From the NCBI GenBank assembly GCA_015243575.1, contig CP042469.1:2074929-2138928 (forward strand): 64,000 bases of DNA, given 5' to 3'. The notes under the pieces are model-generated. The model was given only the letters and a program-made list of their open reading frames with translations, was not told the DNA's origin and ran no database searches. Each line of letters begins with the position of its first letter. Positions within the stretch are counted from its first letter, which is position 1. The DNA comes from Clostridiales bacterium. GTDB taxonomy: Bacteria; Bacillota; Clostridia; Peptostreptococcales; Anaerovoracaceae. Positions 1-7,848 of the stretch are shown piece by piece. A program made the position numbers and the translations under genes.

Positions 1-51
1 AAGCATCGCAGCAGCCATCAGATTGTTGTCAATTCTCAAGTATTTTTCCAT
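1..51 (-). CDS. 5' end of an unidentified gene, cut by the window edge
   Basis: Only the first 17 codons are visible, reading MEKYLRIDNNLMAAAML, with the ATG at 49-51. A TAGGTGG-like ribosome binding site lies about 10 bases upstream and a good promoter sits at 103-131, so a real start is likely. The product cannot be identified from so few residues. It is transcribed away from the aldo/keto reductase operon's 3' end, in the same direction, but has its own promoter. Confidence 0.4.
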   Translation of the reverse strand, partial: MEKYLRIDNNLMAAAML

Positions 52-102
52 GCCCAGGATACCACCTAAAATCATATTCCAACACGATTGTCAATTATAA
101 AT

Positions 103-131
103 ATTGTATCAACTTGATCGCATTTCGTCAA
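103..131 (-). promoter_or_regulatory. sigma-A-type promoter for the gene at the left edge
   Basis: On the minus strand TTGACG (126-131) and TACAAT (103-108) are separated by 17 bases, about 50 bases ahead of the ATG at 51. Spacing and sequence match the vegetative consensus well. Confidence 0.5.
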
Positions 132-203
132 TATTCTACCAACAATTGAATATAATTTGCCCAGGTGTCGAACGTTTTTCTTTTCCATGGATATCAAAAT
201 TCT

Positions 204-1421
204 TTATTTCTTGCCTTTTGATACAAAACGACCTCTGAGTTTGTAATAACCGCCAAGAACCCCTGCAACAGGTTTGAAATAGAATGGCTCCATGGATTTT
301 GACACATCCTTAAGATGCGCTCTGATGGGAATATTTTGAGGGCAATGCCGCTCACATTTTCCGCAATCCTTGCAAAGAGATGCATAGGACGGTTTTCCAC
401 CGTCCATTCCAGCAAGCATTCCCATATACTGCATTCCTACCGTTTTGTCTTCATAAATGGACTTGTCATTGTAATAGCTGAAACAGACAGGAATGTTGAC
501 ACCGGCAGGGCAGGGCATACAATAACCGCAGCCGGTACATCCTACTTTGAGCTTCTCATTCAGAGCCTTTTTGACTGCATCAATACACTCTTTCTGCTTT
601 TCCGTAAGCGAACCGGGAACGGATGAATCGGCCACCCGCAAGTTTTCCGAAAGCTGGGCTTCCTCATTCATTCCCGATAGGAGAACGGTGACCTCCGGAT
701 GGTTCCAGACCCAGCGCAATGCCCATTCTGCAGGAGTACCGCCAATACCGGAATTTTTCCAAATGGCATCGATATGCTCTGGCATCTGTGCTGCAAGCAG
801 GCCTCCCCGCAGCGGTTCCATTACGGAAATTCCCAGACCTTTTGCAGCAGCATGCATCAAGCCTTCCCTGCCGGCTTGTGCATTTTCATCCATATAGTTA
901 TATTGGATCTGGCAAAAATCCCAGGGGTAATCGTCCACAATATCCTTGAAATCGCGGCCCTCTCCATGGTAAGAGAAACCAATTCTCCGGATTCTCCCCT
1001 CCTGCTTTGCCTTCTCAAGAAAGCTCTCGATTCCAAGCCGTTTCATTCTGTCCCAACCCTCTTTACTGTTCAGCGAATGAACGAGATAGTAATCGATATA
1101 ATCCGTCTTCAGACGTTTCAACTGTGTTTCAAGAATGTTCTCCATATCCTTTACAGAGTGAACTAAAAGCGGCGGGATTTTGCTAGCAATCATCACCTTT
1201 TCCCGATATCCTCCCGCCAGAACATTGCCCAGCACCGTTTCGCTGCTTGGGTAAATATATGCCGTATCAAAATAATTTACACCGGCTTCTATGGCGGTAT
1301 AAATTTGCCGTTTGGTTCGCTCTTCATCGATTTTCCCATTCAATTTCGGGAATCTCATGCACCCGTATCCCAGTACAGAAATTCGATCTCCTGTTTTTCC
1401 CATTACTCTATATTGCATCAT
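204..1421 (-). CDS. aldo/keto reductase with C-terminal 4Fe-4S ferredoxin domain
   Basis: Cytosolic oxidoreductase of 405 residues. The N-terminal 280 residues are an aldo/keto reductase barrel with the expected catalytic tetrad: D52 and Y55 in YFDTAY, K81 in IASK and H115 in YYLVHS. The C-terminus adds two cysteine clusters, CTGCGYCMPCP near 295 and CKDCGKCERHCP near 350, which would carry 4Fe-4S centres. This fused form is common in anaerobes and is thought to take or give electrons through ferredoxin, but its substrate is not known. The start is one of two adjacent ATGs after AAAAGGAG. It lies 32 bases downstream of a TetR gene and is probably co-transcribed with it, so the repressor likely senses a substrate or a toxic carbonyl compound. 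Family assignment is sure; substrate unknown. Confidence 0.93.
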   Translation of the reverse strand: MMQYRVMGKTGDRISVLGYGCMRFPKLNGKIDEERTKRQIYTAIEAGVNYFDTAYIYPSSETVLGNVLAGGYREKVMIASKIPPLLVHSVKDMENILETQLKRLKTDYIDYYLVHSLNSKEGWDRMKRLGIESFLEKAKQEGRIRRIGFSYHGEGRDFKDIVDDYPWDFCQIQYNYMDENAQAGREGLMHAAAKGLGISVMEPLRGGLLAAQMPEHIDAIWKNSGIGGTPAEWALRWVWNHPEVTVLLSGMNEEAQLSENLRVADSSVPGSLTEKQKECIDAVKKALNEKLKVGCTGCGYCMPCPAGVNIPVCFSYYNDKSIYEDKTVGMQYMGMLAGMDGGKPSYASLCKDCGKCERHCPQNIPIRAHLKDVSKSMEPFYFKPVAGVLGGYYKLRGRFVSKGKK

Positions 1422-1453
1422 AAACTCCTTTTCTATTGATCTTCAATGGATGA

Positions 1454-2050
1454 TTACGCCTTAGTCGAAAGGGGGGCACTGTTTCGAATCATATCCCAGA
1501 TCGCATCCGTTTCCATGCATAATCGTTCTTCGTTCAGGGGGATCCCTGTAAAATTATATAACTTTGCCAGTGAGAGCACCGCCCCTGACACCAGCGCAAG
1601 CAGCACTTCCATTGGCAAATCCTTTAGTGCATTTTCCTCTTGAGCTCTGCGAAACAAGCCTTTAATCGGTTCCATGATCTGCCCGCCATGTTCTTTTGTG
1701 GCCTGGGTAATCAATGGCGAATTTGCATACTGTTCCCCAAAGGACAGCTCCTCTGGGTGCTCAATAACATAACAAATAATACTTTTCAATGCCTCCCGAA
1801 AGCTCTCCCGTACCGATTGATCTTCTTTGCAGCATCTCATCATAGACTCAGTCATCCGCTGCTTCACATAGATGTAAAGTTCATTTATCAACTCTTCCTT
1901 GCAGGAAAAATAACGGTAGATTGTGCCTACGCCAATATTGGCCTTTTTGGCAATTTGGGACATGGGAGTCGCATGAAAACCCTGCTCTGCAATCAAAGAT
2001 AATGTTGCTTCAAGTGCTGCCTGCCTTTTATCTGTGGTGATCTCTTTCAT
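1454..2050 (-). CDS. TetR/AcrR family transcriptional repressor
   Basis: 198-residue DNA-binding regulator. Residues 8-55 form the TetR helix-turn-helix (EATLSLIAEQGFHATPMSQI, followed by KKANIGVGTIYRYF). The C-terminal 140 residues are the variable ligand-binding and dimerisation part, with no recognisable ligand motif. AGAGG precedes the ATG. It is the first gene of a two-gene unit with the aldo/keto reductase. A palindrome at 2103-2120 lies just downstream of a well-formed promoter, so the protein most likely represses its own operon and is released by an inducer related to the reductase substrate. Confidence 0.92.
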   Translation of the reverse strand: MKEITTDKRQAALEATLSLIAEQGFHATPMSQIAKKANIGVGTIYRYFSCKEELINELYIYVKQRMTESMMRCCKEDQSVRESFREALKSIICYVIEHPEELSFGEQYANSPLITQATKEHGGQIMEPIKGLFRRAQEENALKDLPMEVLLALVSGAVLSLAKLYNFTGIPLNEERLCMETDAIWDMIRNSAPLSTKA

Positions 2051-2102
2051 TTTAACCTCTCAAAACAAATGCTCAAATGGAGTGCATTTAATTGCACTTC
2101 CC

Positions 2103-2120
2103 GGAATGAACGTTCACTCC
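2103..2120. promoter_or_regulatory. candidate TetR operator
   Basis: GGAATGAACGTTCACTCC is an 18-base near-perfect palindrome around TGAACGTTCA, a typical TetR-type operator. It lies 53 bases upstream of the tetR start, right after the -10 box. A second inverted repeat, AGTGCA-N6-TGCACT, occupies 2081-2098 in the leader. Confidence 0.55.
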
Positions 2121-2129
2121 GTTTATAAG

Positions 2130-2159
2130 AAAATATCATGCCTATCAAAAAATGTCAAG
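2130..2159 (-). promoter_or_regulatory. promoter of the tetR-aldo/keto reductase operon
   Basis: Minus-strand TTGACA at 2154-2159 and TATTTT at 2130-2135 are separated by 18 bases. The candidate operator at 2103-2120 covers the expected transcription start, which fits simple repression. Confidence 0.5.
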
Positions 2160-2198
2160 AGTCCTTTGACCGCCTTCTTGTACATTGTTCCCCTGCGA

Positions 2199-3938
2199 TC
2201 ACTCGAGAATCTTCAGCTTCATCTTTTTATCTTTTTTCATAAAAGCCAGTGCTTCCGTCAATTCAAAGACATCCTTAAATCCTCGGAAACGATTATTCAC
2301 AGACGCCACGGTCAAGGTAATCAGCGGAAATTTCTCGATTTGGTTCCGTCTGTTTGCGGTCATGATGTAGCCCTTAACCACGTCATCATGGCTGTAGTAT
2401 TTTAAGACTTCATCTTCAAATACTGACACAATCCTTTGAAAAAAATCCTCCTCGACATGCAAGCCTACAATCACAACAAAATCATCTCCGCCAATATGTC
2501 CAATGAACTCACCGCTGTCGAGATTTTCCATGAGAAGGTTGGCTAAAAGTTTTAGCACCATATCACCATTTTCGAAGCCGTAAACATCATTGTATGCCTT
2601 AAAATTATCTATGTCAAAATATGCCACGCTATAAGGTCCACCATCAAAAACACAGCGGTGGAGCTTCTGCTCAATGATGAGATTCCCTGGCAATCCAGTG
2701 AGGGGATTTTGATGCTTTGCAGCAGCAACCTCTATTTCCGTGGTCTTTCGCAAGAGATCTCGAATGGTCACCGTCCCGAAAAACTCACCATTCTTTGTAA
2801 CCACAATAAAATCGTATAGCTTTTCAAGCTCCCGGGACATGGCGATGGAAGACACTACATTGACAGGAGTATCACAATCAACTGATAGAAAATCCCGATC
2901 CATCACATGTGAGATCGGTTTATTTTGATATAGTGCAAAACCATATTGTCCGCTGAGTTTCAAAGCGAGCCGCTCTTTGGTCACAATTCCCGCTGGAATT
3001 TTATCTTTCAATACGCATAGACCGATGCAGGAAGGGGAGTGACGGAAAACATCGAAAACATCGGGAACAAGCTCTGACGGCGATATGGTTTCTGTGACTG
3101 TGCAGAGGTTTTTAATAGGGGTATTAAAGATGCTGCTCGTAATAGCATCGTACTTTCTGGAATTTGCATTCTTAATTTTCGTGATGATTTCTTGCCTGAT
3201 TTCCTTTACCGCACAGTCCGGCTGCTGGATATAATACCCCTGACCGTACTGCACGCCCAGCACGATGAGTGCCTCCATTTCCTCTGCTGTTTCGATCCCT
3301 TCTGCAATCAGATGGATATTTGAAATCTTGGAAAGTTCAACCATGCCTTTTACCAGAGCCGCTTTGAGCCCATCAGAGTCGACATTGCGAATCAGCTTCA
3401 TGTCAAGCTTGATATAGTTGGGGTTTACATCACTGATGAGATTCAAGCCGGAATAGCCAGCTCCGGCATCGTCGATGGCAATTCTATAGTCCTGGCTTTT
3501 ATAATGGGATACGGTGGCAATAAAGCCCTTTAGATCTTTAATAATATTCCGTTCAGTGATTTCAAAAATGATATTGCTGGGGGAGATTTGATACTGATTC
3601 AGATACTCCTTCGTCAATCCTTTCTGGAACGTTTCATCGTGCAAAACATTTGGATTGACGTTGATAAAGAGCTTTTTGTCGTAGGGCGGAACCATAAAGC
3701 GGAAGGCAGCTTCAAAGGCTTTTGTTCTGCACAGCTGCTCAAGCTCCCATAAACAATTGTATTTCCCTGCTAGAATGAACAGTTCCTCAATGTTCTTAAT
3801 GTTCGTCACACATGTAATTCTGCTCAGCGCTTCGTGACCCAACACCTCGCCGTCACGAAGAGAGATAATGGGCTGAAACACTGTCTTGATCTCTCTGTTA
3901 CTGATAATATTGTTTAAATCCTGCGTCACGTTGTCCAT
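2199..3938 (-). CDS. EAL - CBS pair - GGDEF protein (c-di-GMP turnover)
   Basis: Soluble 579-residue protein without membrane segments. Residues 1-255 form an EAL phosphodiesterase domain with GHEALSRI, FEITERN and IAEGIE; the usual DDFGTG reads DDAGAG but keeps both acidic residues, so hydrolysis of c-di-GMP is plausible. The middle, about 285-405, looks like a CBS pair (PAGIVTKERLALKLSG and FGTVTIRDLL), which usually binds adenine nucleotides. The C-terminal GGDEF domain has HIGGDDFVVI, an accepted variant of the active loop. Order EAL-CBS-GGDEF is the YkuI/YybT-like cytosolic layout seen in Firmicutes. Net activity, synthesis or breakdown, cannot be decided. AAGGAGAT precedes the ATG. It stands alone as a transcription unit. 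Confidence 0.92.
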   Translation of the reverse strand: MDNVTQDLNNIISNREIKTVFQPIISLRDGEVLGHEALSRITCVTNIKNIEELFILAGKYNCLWELEQLCRTKAFEAAFRFMVPPYDKKLFINVNPNVLHDETFQKGLTKEYLNQYQISPSNIIFEITERNIIKDLKGFIATVSHYKSQDYRIAIDDAGAGYSGLNLISDVNPNYIKLDMKLIRNVDSDGLKAALVKGMVELSKISNIHLIAEGIETAEEMEALIVLGVQYGQGYYIQQPDCAVKEIRQEIITKIKNANSRKYDAITSSIFNTPIKNLCTVTETISPSELVPDVFDVFRHSPSCIGLCVLKDKIPAGIVTKERLALKLSGQYGFALYQNKPISHVMDRDFLSVDCDTPVNVVSSIAMSRELEKLYDFIVVTKNGEFFGTVTIRDLLRKTTEIEVAAAKHQNPLTGLPGNLIIEQKLHRCVFDGGPYSVAYFDIDNFKAYNDVYGFENGDMVLKLLANLLMENLDSGEFIGHIGGDDFVVIVGLHVEEDFFQRIVSVFEDEVLKYYSHDDVVKGYIMTANRRNQIEKFPLITLTVASVNNRFRGFKDVFELTEALAFMKKDKKMKLKILE

Positions 3939-4051
3939 AATGGAGATCTCCTTTGTTTCTTCTTCCTATAGTTTAGCACAAAGGGATATCTCCGATGGAA
4001 AAGGACAGGTTAAGAATTGGTTAATTCCATGTAAAATTCTCAGCAGACAAG

Positions 4052-4927
4052 TCAAAAGGCAAATATCATACAGCCTATTTTAACAGAAACGGCTTTTTCC
4101 AGAATCCATTCGTTTGTTGTTGTATCATCATAATAGAACTGCGCGCCCTTTGTTGGATCTTCTCCGCGCAGCGCCGCCTTTGCAGCCATTATGCAGGACT
4201 CTTTTGCAGGCTTGTCAATCCAGCCGTTGACCACAGGCGTAAATTGATCATACCCTCCGATGTTCTGATAGATTACTCCTTCAATAGAGTCGGGCCATAC
4301 TCCGCTTTTCACTCTGTTCAGAACGACTGCGCCGACAGCCACCTGAGCCTCGTAGGGTTCCCCCTGCGCTTCAGCAGTAATCAGTCTTGCAAGGAGGTCA
4401 AGTTCCTGGTCTTCAGATGAAGCCTCCTCTTTTTCGTTTTTGGATCCAGCCCCGGAAGCATCAGGTATTTGAGCGCTCTCTGAAATTGGTTGAGAAGTTG
4501 TTATTTGATCCTCTAAAACAGCAGCACCTTGATTCGAAAATTGGGATTCGGTGTTCTGTTTCTGTTCTTCTCTGATGCTGCCGCCTCTGGACGCAGGAGC
4601 TGCGTCCCTTTGCTGCTCTGCAAGATAAGCTATGTATCCTTCTGGCTCCAAATCCGTGTGATTGTCAGTGCTGGTGCTGCTTTTCAAGCCGTCTTCTTTG
4701 CTTTTTCCTTCCGCTAAGGCAGCGCCTTCCGCAGACTCTGTTTCGGAAAGCGCAACCGAATCTTTAGGTTTTTGTTCTAGGATTCGGTCAGTCTCTTCCT
4801 CTTGACCAACTAGCGTACCGCTCAGGTTCGTACGGACTTGATCATTTGCTGCTACACCAATGGAGATACTCAGTGCAAGCAAGCTTCCGGCAACAAGCAG
4901 TTTTATTTTAATTGATTTATTTTGCAT
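4052..4927 (-). CDS. SleB/CwlJ-type cell wall hydrolase with N-terminal membrane anchor
   Basis: 291-residue exported protein. Residues 8-28 form a hydrophobic signal or anchor. Residues 30-170 are low-complexity and rich in Glu, Ser and Ala, likely an extended wall-spanning linker. The last 115 residues match the hydrolase_2 (SleB/CwlJ) fold: LLARLITAEAQGEPYEAQVA with the conserved catalytic Glu, AVVLNRV, and the closing segment around WILEKAVSVKIG. In Bacillus such enzymes are germination lytic transglycosylases, but vegetative copies with linkers are also common. The start is the ATG after GAAAGGG at 4927. No spore cortex partner such as YpeB is adjacent, so a role in germination is not assured. 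Confidence 0.85.
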   Translation of the reverse strand: MQNKSIKIKLLVAGSLLALSISIGVAANDQVRTNLSGTLVGQEEETDRILEQKPKDSVALSETESAEGAALAEGKSKEDGLKSSTSTDNHTDLEPEGYIAYLAEQQRDAAPASRGGSIREEQKQNTESQFSNQGAAVLEDQITTSQPISESAQIPDASGAGSKNEKEEASSEDQELDLLARLITAEAQGEPYEAQVAVGAVVLNRVKSGVWPDSIEGVIYQNIGGYDQFTPVVNGWIDKPAKESCIMAAKAALRGEDPTKGAQFYYDDTTTNEWILEKAVSVKIGCMIFAF

Positions 4928-5046
4928 TGATTTCCCTTTCACGGTTTTCTTACTATTTTAATATGTTCTAATCCGCGTTTCCATTGGTAATTCCGGGAAC
5001 TACATGAAAATTACGGATAAAGAAAGCTGCACATTTCAGATGTTTA

Positions 5047-5388
5047 TTACTTTGTCATCTCAAGCAACACAGTCAAACGCTCCAATAATCTTCCTTTCGA
5101 AACATCATCCAGACATCTGTATTGTGTGAGCAAAGCTATTTCTTCGTGAGAGAGCTGCAAATCGCAAGCGGTTTTACTATCATTTAAAGCCACATAGCCT
5201 CTCAGAAGAAAGTCAACAGAGAGATGATAGAAGTCTGCAAGCTTGACCAACATTTTAAGATCAGGCTCATTCGATGCAGTCTCATATTTCGTATACGTAG
5301 AAACACTGATTCCAAGCTGCTTTGCAACTTGCGACTGCGTTAAATTCATTGATACCCTTGCATTCCTTAGGTTCAAGTTGAATGCCAT
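5047..5388 (-). CDS. XRE-family helix-turn-helix repressor
   Basis: 113-residue protein. Residues 5-62 are a lambda-Cro/XRE helix-turn-helix (NLTQSQVAKQLGISVSTYTK) followed by EPDLKMLVKLADFYHLSVDFLL. The C-terminal 45 residues are helical and resemble the dimerisation tails of SinR/ImmR-like repressors. GGGAGGTG places the start at the ATG ending at 5388. It is divergent from a membrane GGDEF-EAL gene, and the space between them holds two similar ATGAC-N5-GTCAT palindromes, one close to each promoter. The protein probably controls itself and the c-di-GMP gene. Confidence 0.9.
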   Translation of the reverse strand: MAFNLNLRNARVSMNLTQSQVAKQLGISVSTYTKYETASNEPDLKMLVKLADFYHLSVDFLLRGYVALNDSKTACDLQLSHEEIALLTQYRCLDDVSKGRLLERLTVLLEMTK

Positions 5389-5441
5389 TTCTTCACCTCC
5401 CAACTTTATTTTATATTTTATGCAAATTTAATACAAACAAT

Positions 5442-5456
5442 ATGACAAAACGTCAT
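5442..5456. promoter_or_regulatory. operator-like palindrome, copy 1
   Basis: ATGACAAAACGTCAT: ATGAC and GTCAT arms around a 5-base centre. It lies 54 bases upstream of the XRE start codon. Copy 2 at 5504-5518 has the same arms and spacing. Confidence 0.5.
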
Positions 5457-5471
5457 CCTTAAGTTGACAAT

Positions 5472-5501
5472 TCGACAAATAATGACTAAAATGGATATAA
5501 T
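5472..5501 (+). promoter_or_regulatory. promoter toward the GGDEF-EAL gene
   Basis: TCGACA (5472-5477) and a consensus TATAAT (5496-5501) are 18 bases apart on the plus strand. The second palindrome begins two bases after the -10 box and would overlap the transcription start. Confidence 0.5.
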
Positions 5502-5503
5502 AT

Positions 5504-5518
5504 GTGACATATCGTCAT
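5504..5518. promoter_or_regulatory. operator-like palindrome, copy 2
   Basis: GTGACATATCGTCAT has TGAC and GTCA arms around 5 bases and matches copy 1 at 5442-5456 in arm sequence and spacing. It sits over the likely start site of the GGDEF-EAL transcript. Confidence 0.5.
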
Positions 5519-5723
5519 ATTAATTTACACTACGGATTTCAATTTCGATTTCCCATCATACTACTAGGCATTCTGTGTTTTCTTCCGGTAAGCAGCGCAA
5601 AAAACGATGCAGCACGGACTTTCAGATTTCAATTCTACCGAGTCATGCAAAGCATACGCATATAATACGAATTCCCAAATAATGGGCAACTAATCAGATC
5701 AAAAGGGTTAAGTGGAGATAAAA

Positions 5724-7847
5724 ATGAATTCGGCTAAATGCAGAAAACGACTGGAGACATTAGTTAAAGACAATCTCATAGTGATCATGCCGATTCTCTT
5801 AATCGGTTTACTTTTTATTACCTGGCTCTATTACGATTCGATTTCAAATGAAATCGACAAGGAACAGGAGAAAACCAGGATAATGGCACACGGTGTAGAC
5901 GTACAGCTAAACAGTAGTATCCAAGCTTTAAAACAGATCGGAATTCTTCTCAGCTATCATCAAGCAGACGAAAATTCAAAAAACACAGAACTGCTCCTCA
6001 GACAATTCGAGGAAAACCAGACGGTGTTCCAATCGATCCAGCTTGTGGATAAGCGGGATGATAGCCAATCACCTGCTAGTATTACCCTTTCATCAGAGAA
6101 AGCTGCCATCACAATTTCTATGCCTTCGGGCGAAATGGAGCTGATTGGGATCATTGATTTTCCTACAATTTGTTCTGAAATGTTAACAAGCCAGGGTATC
6201 GGCGACGATACCCTTAGTATTGCCCTTATACAAGGAAAAAACAGTCCCGTAATGCTTAAAGATTTTTCCAATCGAACAAAAAAACAAAATCGCTATTACG
6301 AAGAACTCATTTCCAGAGCAGCAAAAACGAAAGCTTCGGATGCCTACTTGAGATTTCCGGGCAATGGCGGTATCGTCACCACTGCAGAGCTGAAGTCTGT
6401 TCCTTGGACACTGATCTGCGTAAGAGATCCAGCGCGCATTCACTACGTGGTAATCCCTCTGATCGTCTTCCTGCTGGCAAATTTAGTGATGATTATCCTA
6501 TACCTCTCCATGAGTATGCGGCGCTTCCGAAAGATAAGGCGCACAATCGAATTAAAAGATGTCAAATTAGAGTTCCTGGAATATCACGACAGATTGACCG
6601 GGGTGGAGAACAGAGCATATCTTTATCAGAAGCTCGATTTGAAAAGCTATCTGGGATCTGCAAAAAATATGGCTCTGATTTATATCAATGTTGACAGTTT
6701 TAAAAATGTCAATGATACATTCGGTCATTCTTTCGGGGATGAACTGCTGATTAATGTTTCCGGAGTACTAAAAAACTGTATGGCTGATCCCTGCAAGTTG
6801 ATTCATCTTGGAGGCGACGAATTTGCATGCCTGATACCTGATCGTGATTACAGCGAAGTTTTTGACATGATACAAAATATTCGTAATCAATTTATGGACT
6901 CCATTATTTGCTGTGACAGAAGCATCTATATTTCCATCAGCATTGGTGTAAGCATGTATCCAGACCACGGAAAAGATTTTGATACACTGCTACGATATGC
7001 AGACATAGCACTTCATTCTGCAAAAGCTCAGGGAAAAAGTGCATTTGCATTTTATGAACCCTCTATGAATCTTGCGATTGAAAAGCGATTAAAAATTGAG
7101 CAGCACCTTCGCAGCACTCCTGAACTTGATGAGTTCTACATTGTGTTTCAGCCTCAGGTAAGCACCAAAAGCGGCACGATAAGGGGCTTCGAAGCCCTGC
7201 TGCGATGGAACAGTGATACCTTAGGCAATGTGGATACCGGAGAATTCATTTCTGTTGCTGAAGATACGGGAATCATCGTTCCCATAGGAGAATGGGTGAT
7301 TCGGGAGGCCTGCAGCCAGATCGGCAGTCTCAATAGCGCGCGAAATACAAGCTATACACTGGCCGTTAATGTATCACCCATTCAATTAAAAAGCCCAGGT
7401 TATTCTTCAAATCTCAAAAAAATCCTCGAAGAGACCTCCTTTGATCCTAAATTACTTGAGATTGAAATCACAGAGAATGTCTTTATTCATCATAAGGACG
7501 GAATGATTACCGAAACATTGGAAGAGCTGCTTCGCATCGGGGTGCGTGTCGCACTTGACGATTTCGGCACAGGCTATTCCTCACTCTCTTATTTAAACAA
7601 GCTTCCCATTCAAACCTTGAAGGTTGACAAGAATTTTATCAGCAATCAAAGGGATCCAAGGACAAGAAGCATGCTCGAATCGATCATCATCATGGCGCAT
7701 AAGCTTCAGCTCTCTGTCATCGCGGAAGGTGTGGAAAAGAAAGAAGAACTTGCGCTATTAAAACGACTTGATTGTGATTTTATTCAGGGCTATTACTTCA
7801 GCAAACCCGTACTTTTTGAAGAGATCTTTTCACTAGATATTCTCTGA
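5724..7847 (+). CDS. membrane-bound GGDEF-EAL protein (c-di-GMP turnover)
   Basis: 707-residue protein. Two membrane segments, about residues 18-40 and 240-265, bracket an extracellular sensor of roughly 200 residues of no recognised family. Then comes a GGDEF domain with an intact HLGGDEFACL active loop, and an EAL domain with RGFEALLRW, IEITENVF, DDFGTGYSSL and VIAEGVE. Both catalytic centres look intact, so it could act as cyclase, phosphodiesterase or be switched by the sensor. The start is the ATG preceded by GTGGAG. It converges on the calcium ATPase gene with a single base between the stop codons, with no terminator between them. The divergent XRE gene is its likely regulator. Confidence 0.93.
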   Translation: MNSAKCRKRLETLVKDNLIVIMPILLIGLLFITWLYYDSISNEIDKEQEKTRIMAHGVDVQLNSSIQALKQIGILLSYHQADENSKNTELLLRQFEENQTVFQSIQLVDKRDDSQSPASITLSSEKAAITISMPSGEMELIGIIDFPTICSEMLTSQGIGDDTLSIALIQGKNSPVMLKDFSNRTKKQNRYYEELISRAAKTKASDAYLRFPGNGGIVTTAELKSVPWTLICVRDPARIHYVVIPLIVFLLANLVMIILYLSMSMRRFRKIRRTIELKDVKLEFLEYHDRLTGVENRAYLYQKLDLKSYLGSAKNMALIYINVDSFKNVNDTFGHSFGDELLINVSGVLKNCMADPCKLIHLGGDEFACLIPDRDYSEVFDMIQNIRNQFMDSIICCDRSIYISISIGVSMYPDHGKDFDTLLRYADIALHSAKAQGKSAFAFYEPSMNLAIEKRLKIEQHLRSTPELDEFYIVFQPQVSTKSGTIRGFEALLRWNSDTLGNVDTGEFISVAEDTGIIVPIGEWVIREACSQIGSLNSARNTSYTLAVNVSPIQLKSPGYSSNLKKILEETSFDPKLLEIEITENVFIHHKDGMITETLEELLRIGVRVALDDFGTGYSSLSYLNKLPIQTLKVDKNFISNQRDPRTRSMLESIIIMAHKLQLSVIAEGVEKKEELALLKRLDCDFIQGYYFSKPVLFEEIFSLDIL

Positions 7848-7848
7848 G

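Larger units (their letters stand above)
5389..5723. other. divergent intergenic region between XRE and GGDEF-EAL genes
   Basis: 335 bases without a gene. The left half is AT-rich and holds the promoter and the two operator-like palindromes listed separately. The right half (about 5520-5710) would be a roughly 200-base untranslated leader of the GGDEF-EAL gene. I looked there for the conserved parts of a c-di-GMP-I riboswitch and did not find them. Confidence 0.6.

Noticed and set aside
5520-5710. c-di-GMP riboswitch in the leader of the GGDEF-EAL gene
   Set aside because: The conserved core and tetraloop receptor sequences were not found.
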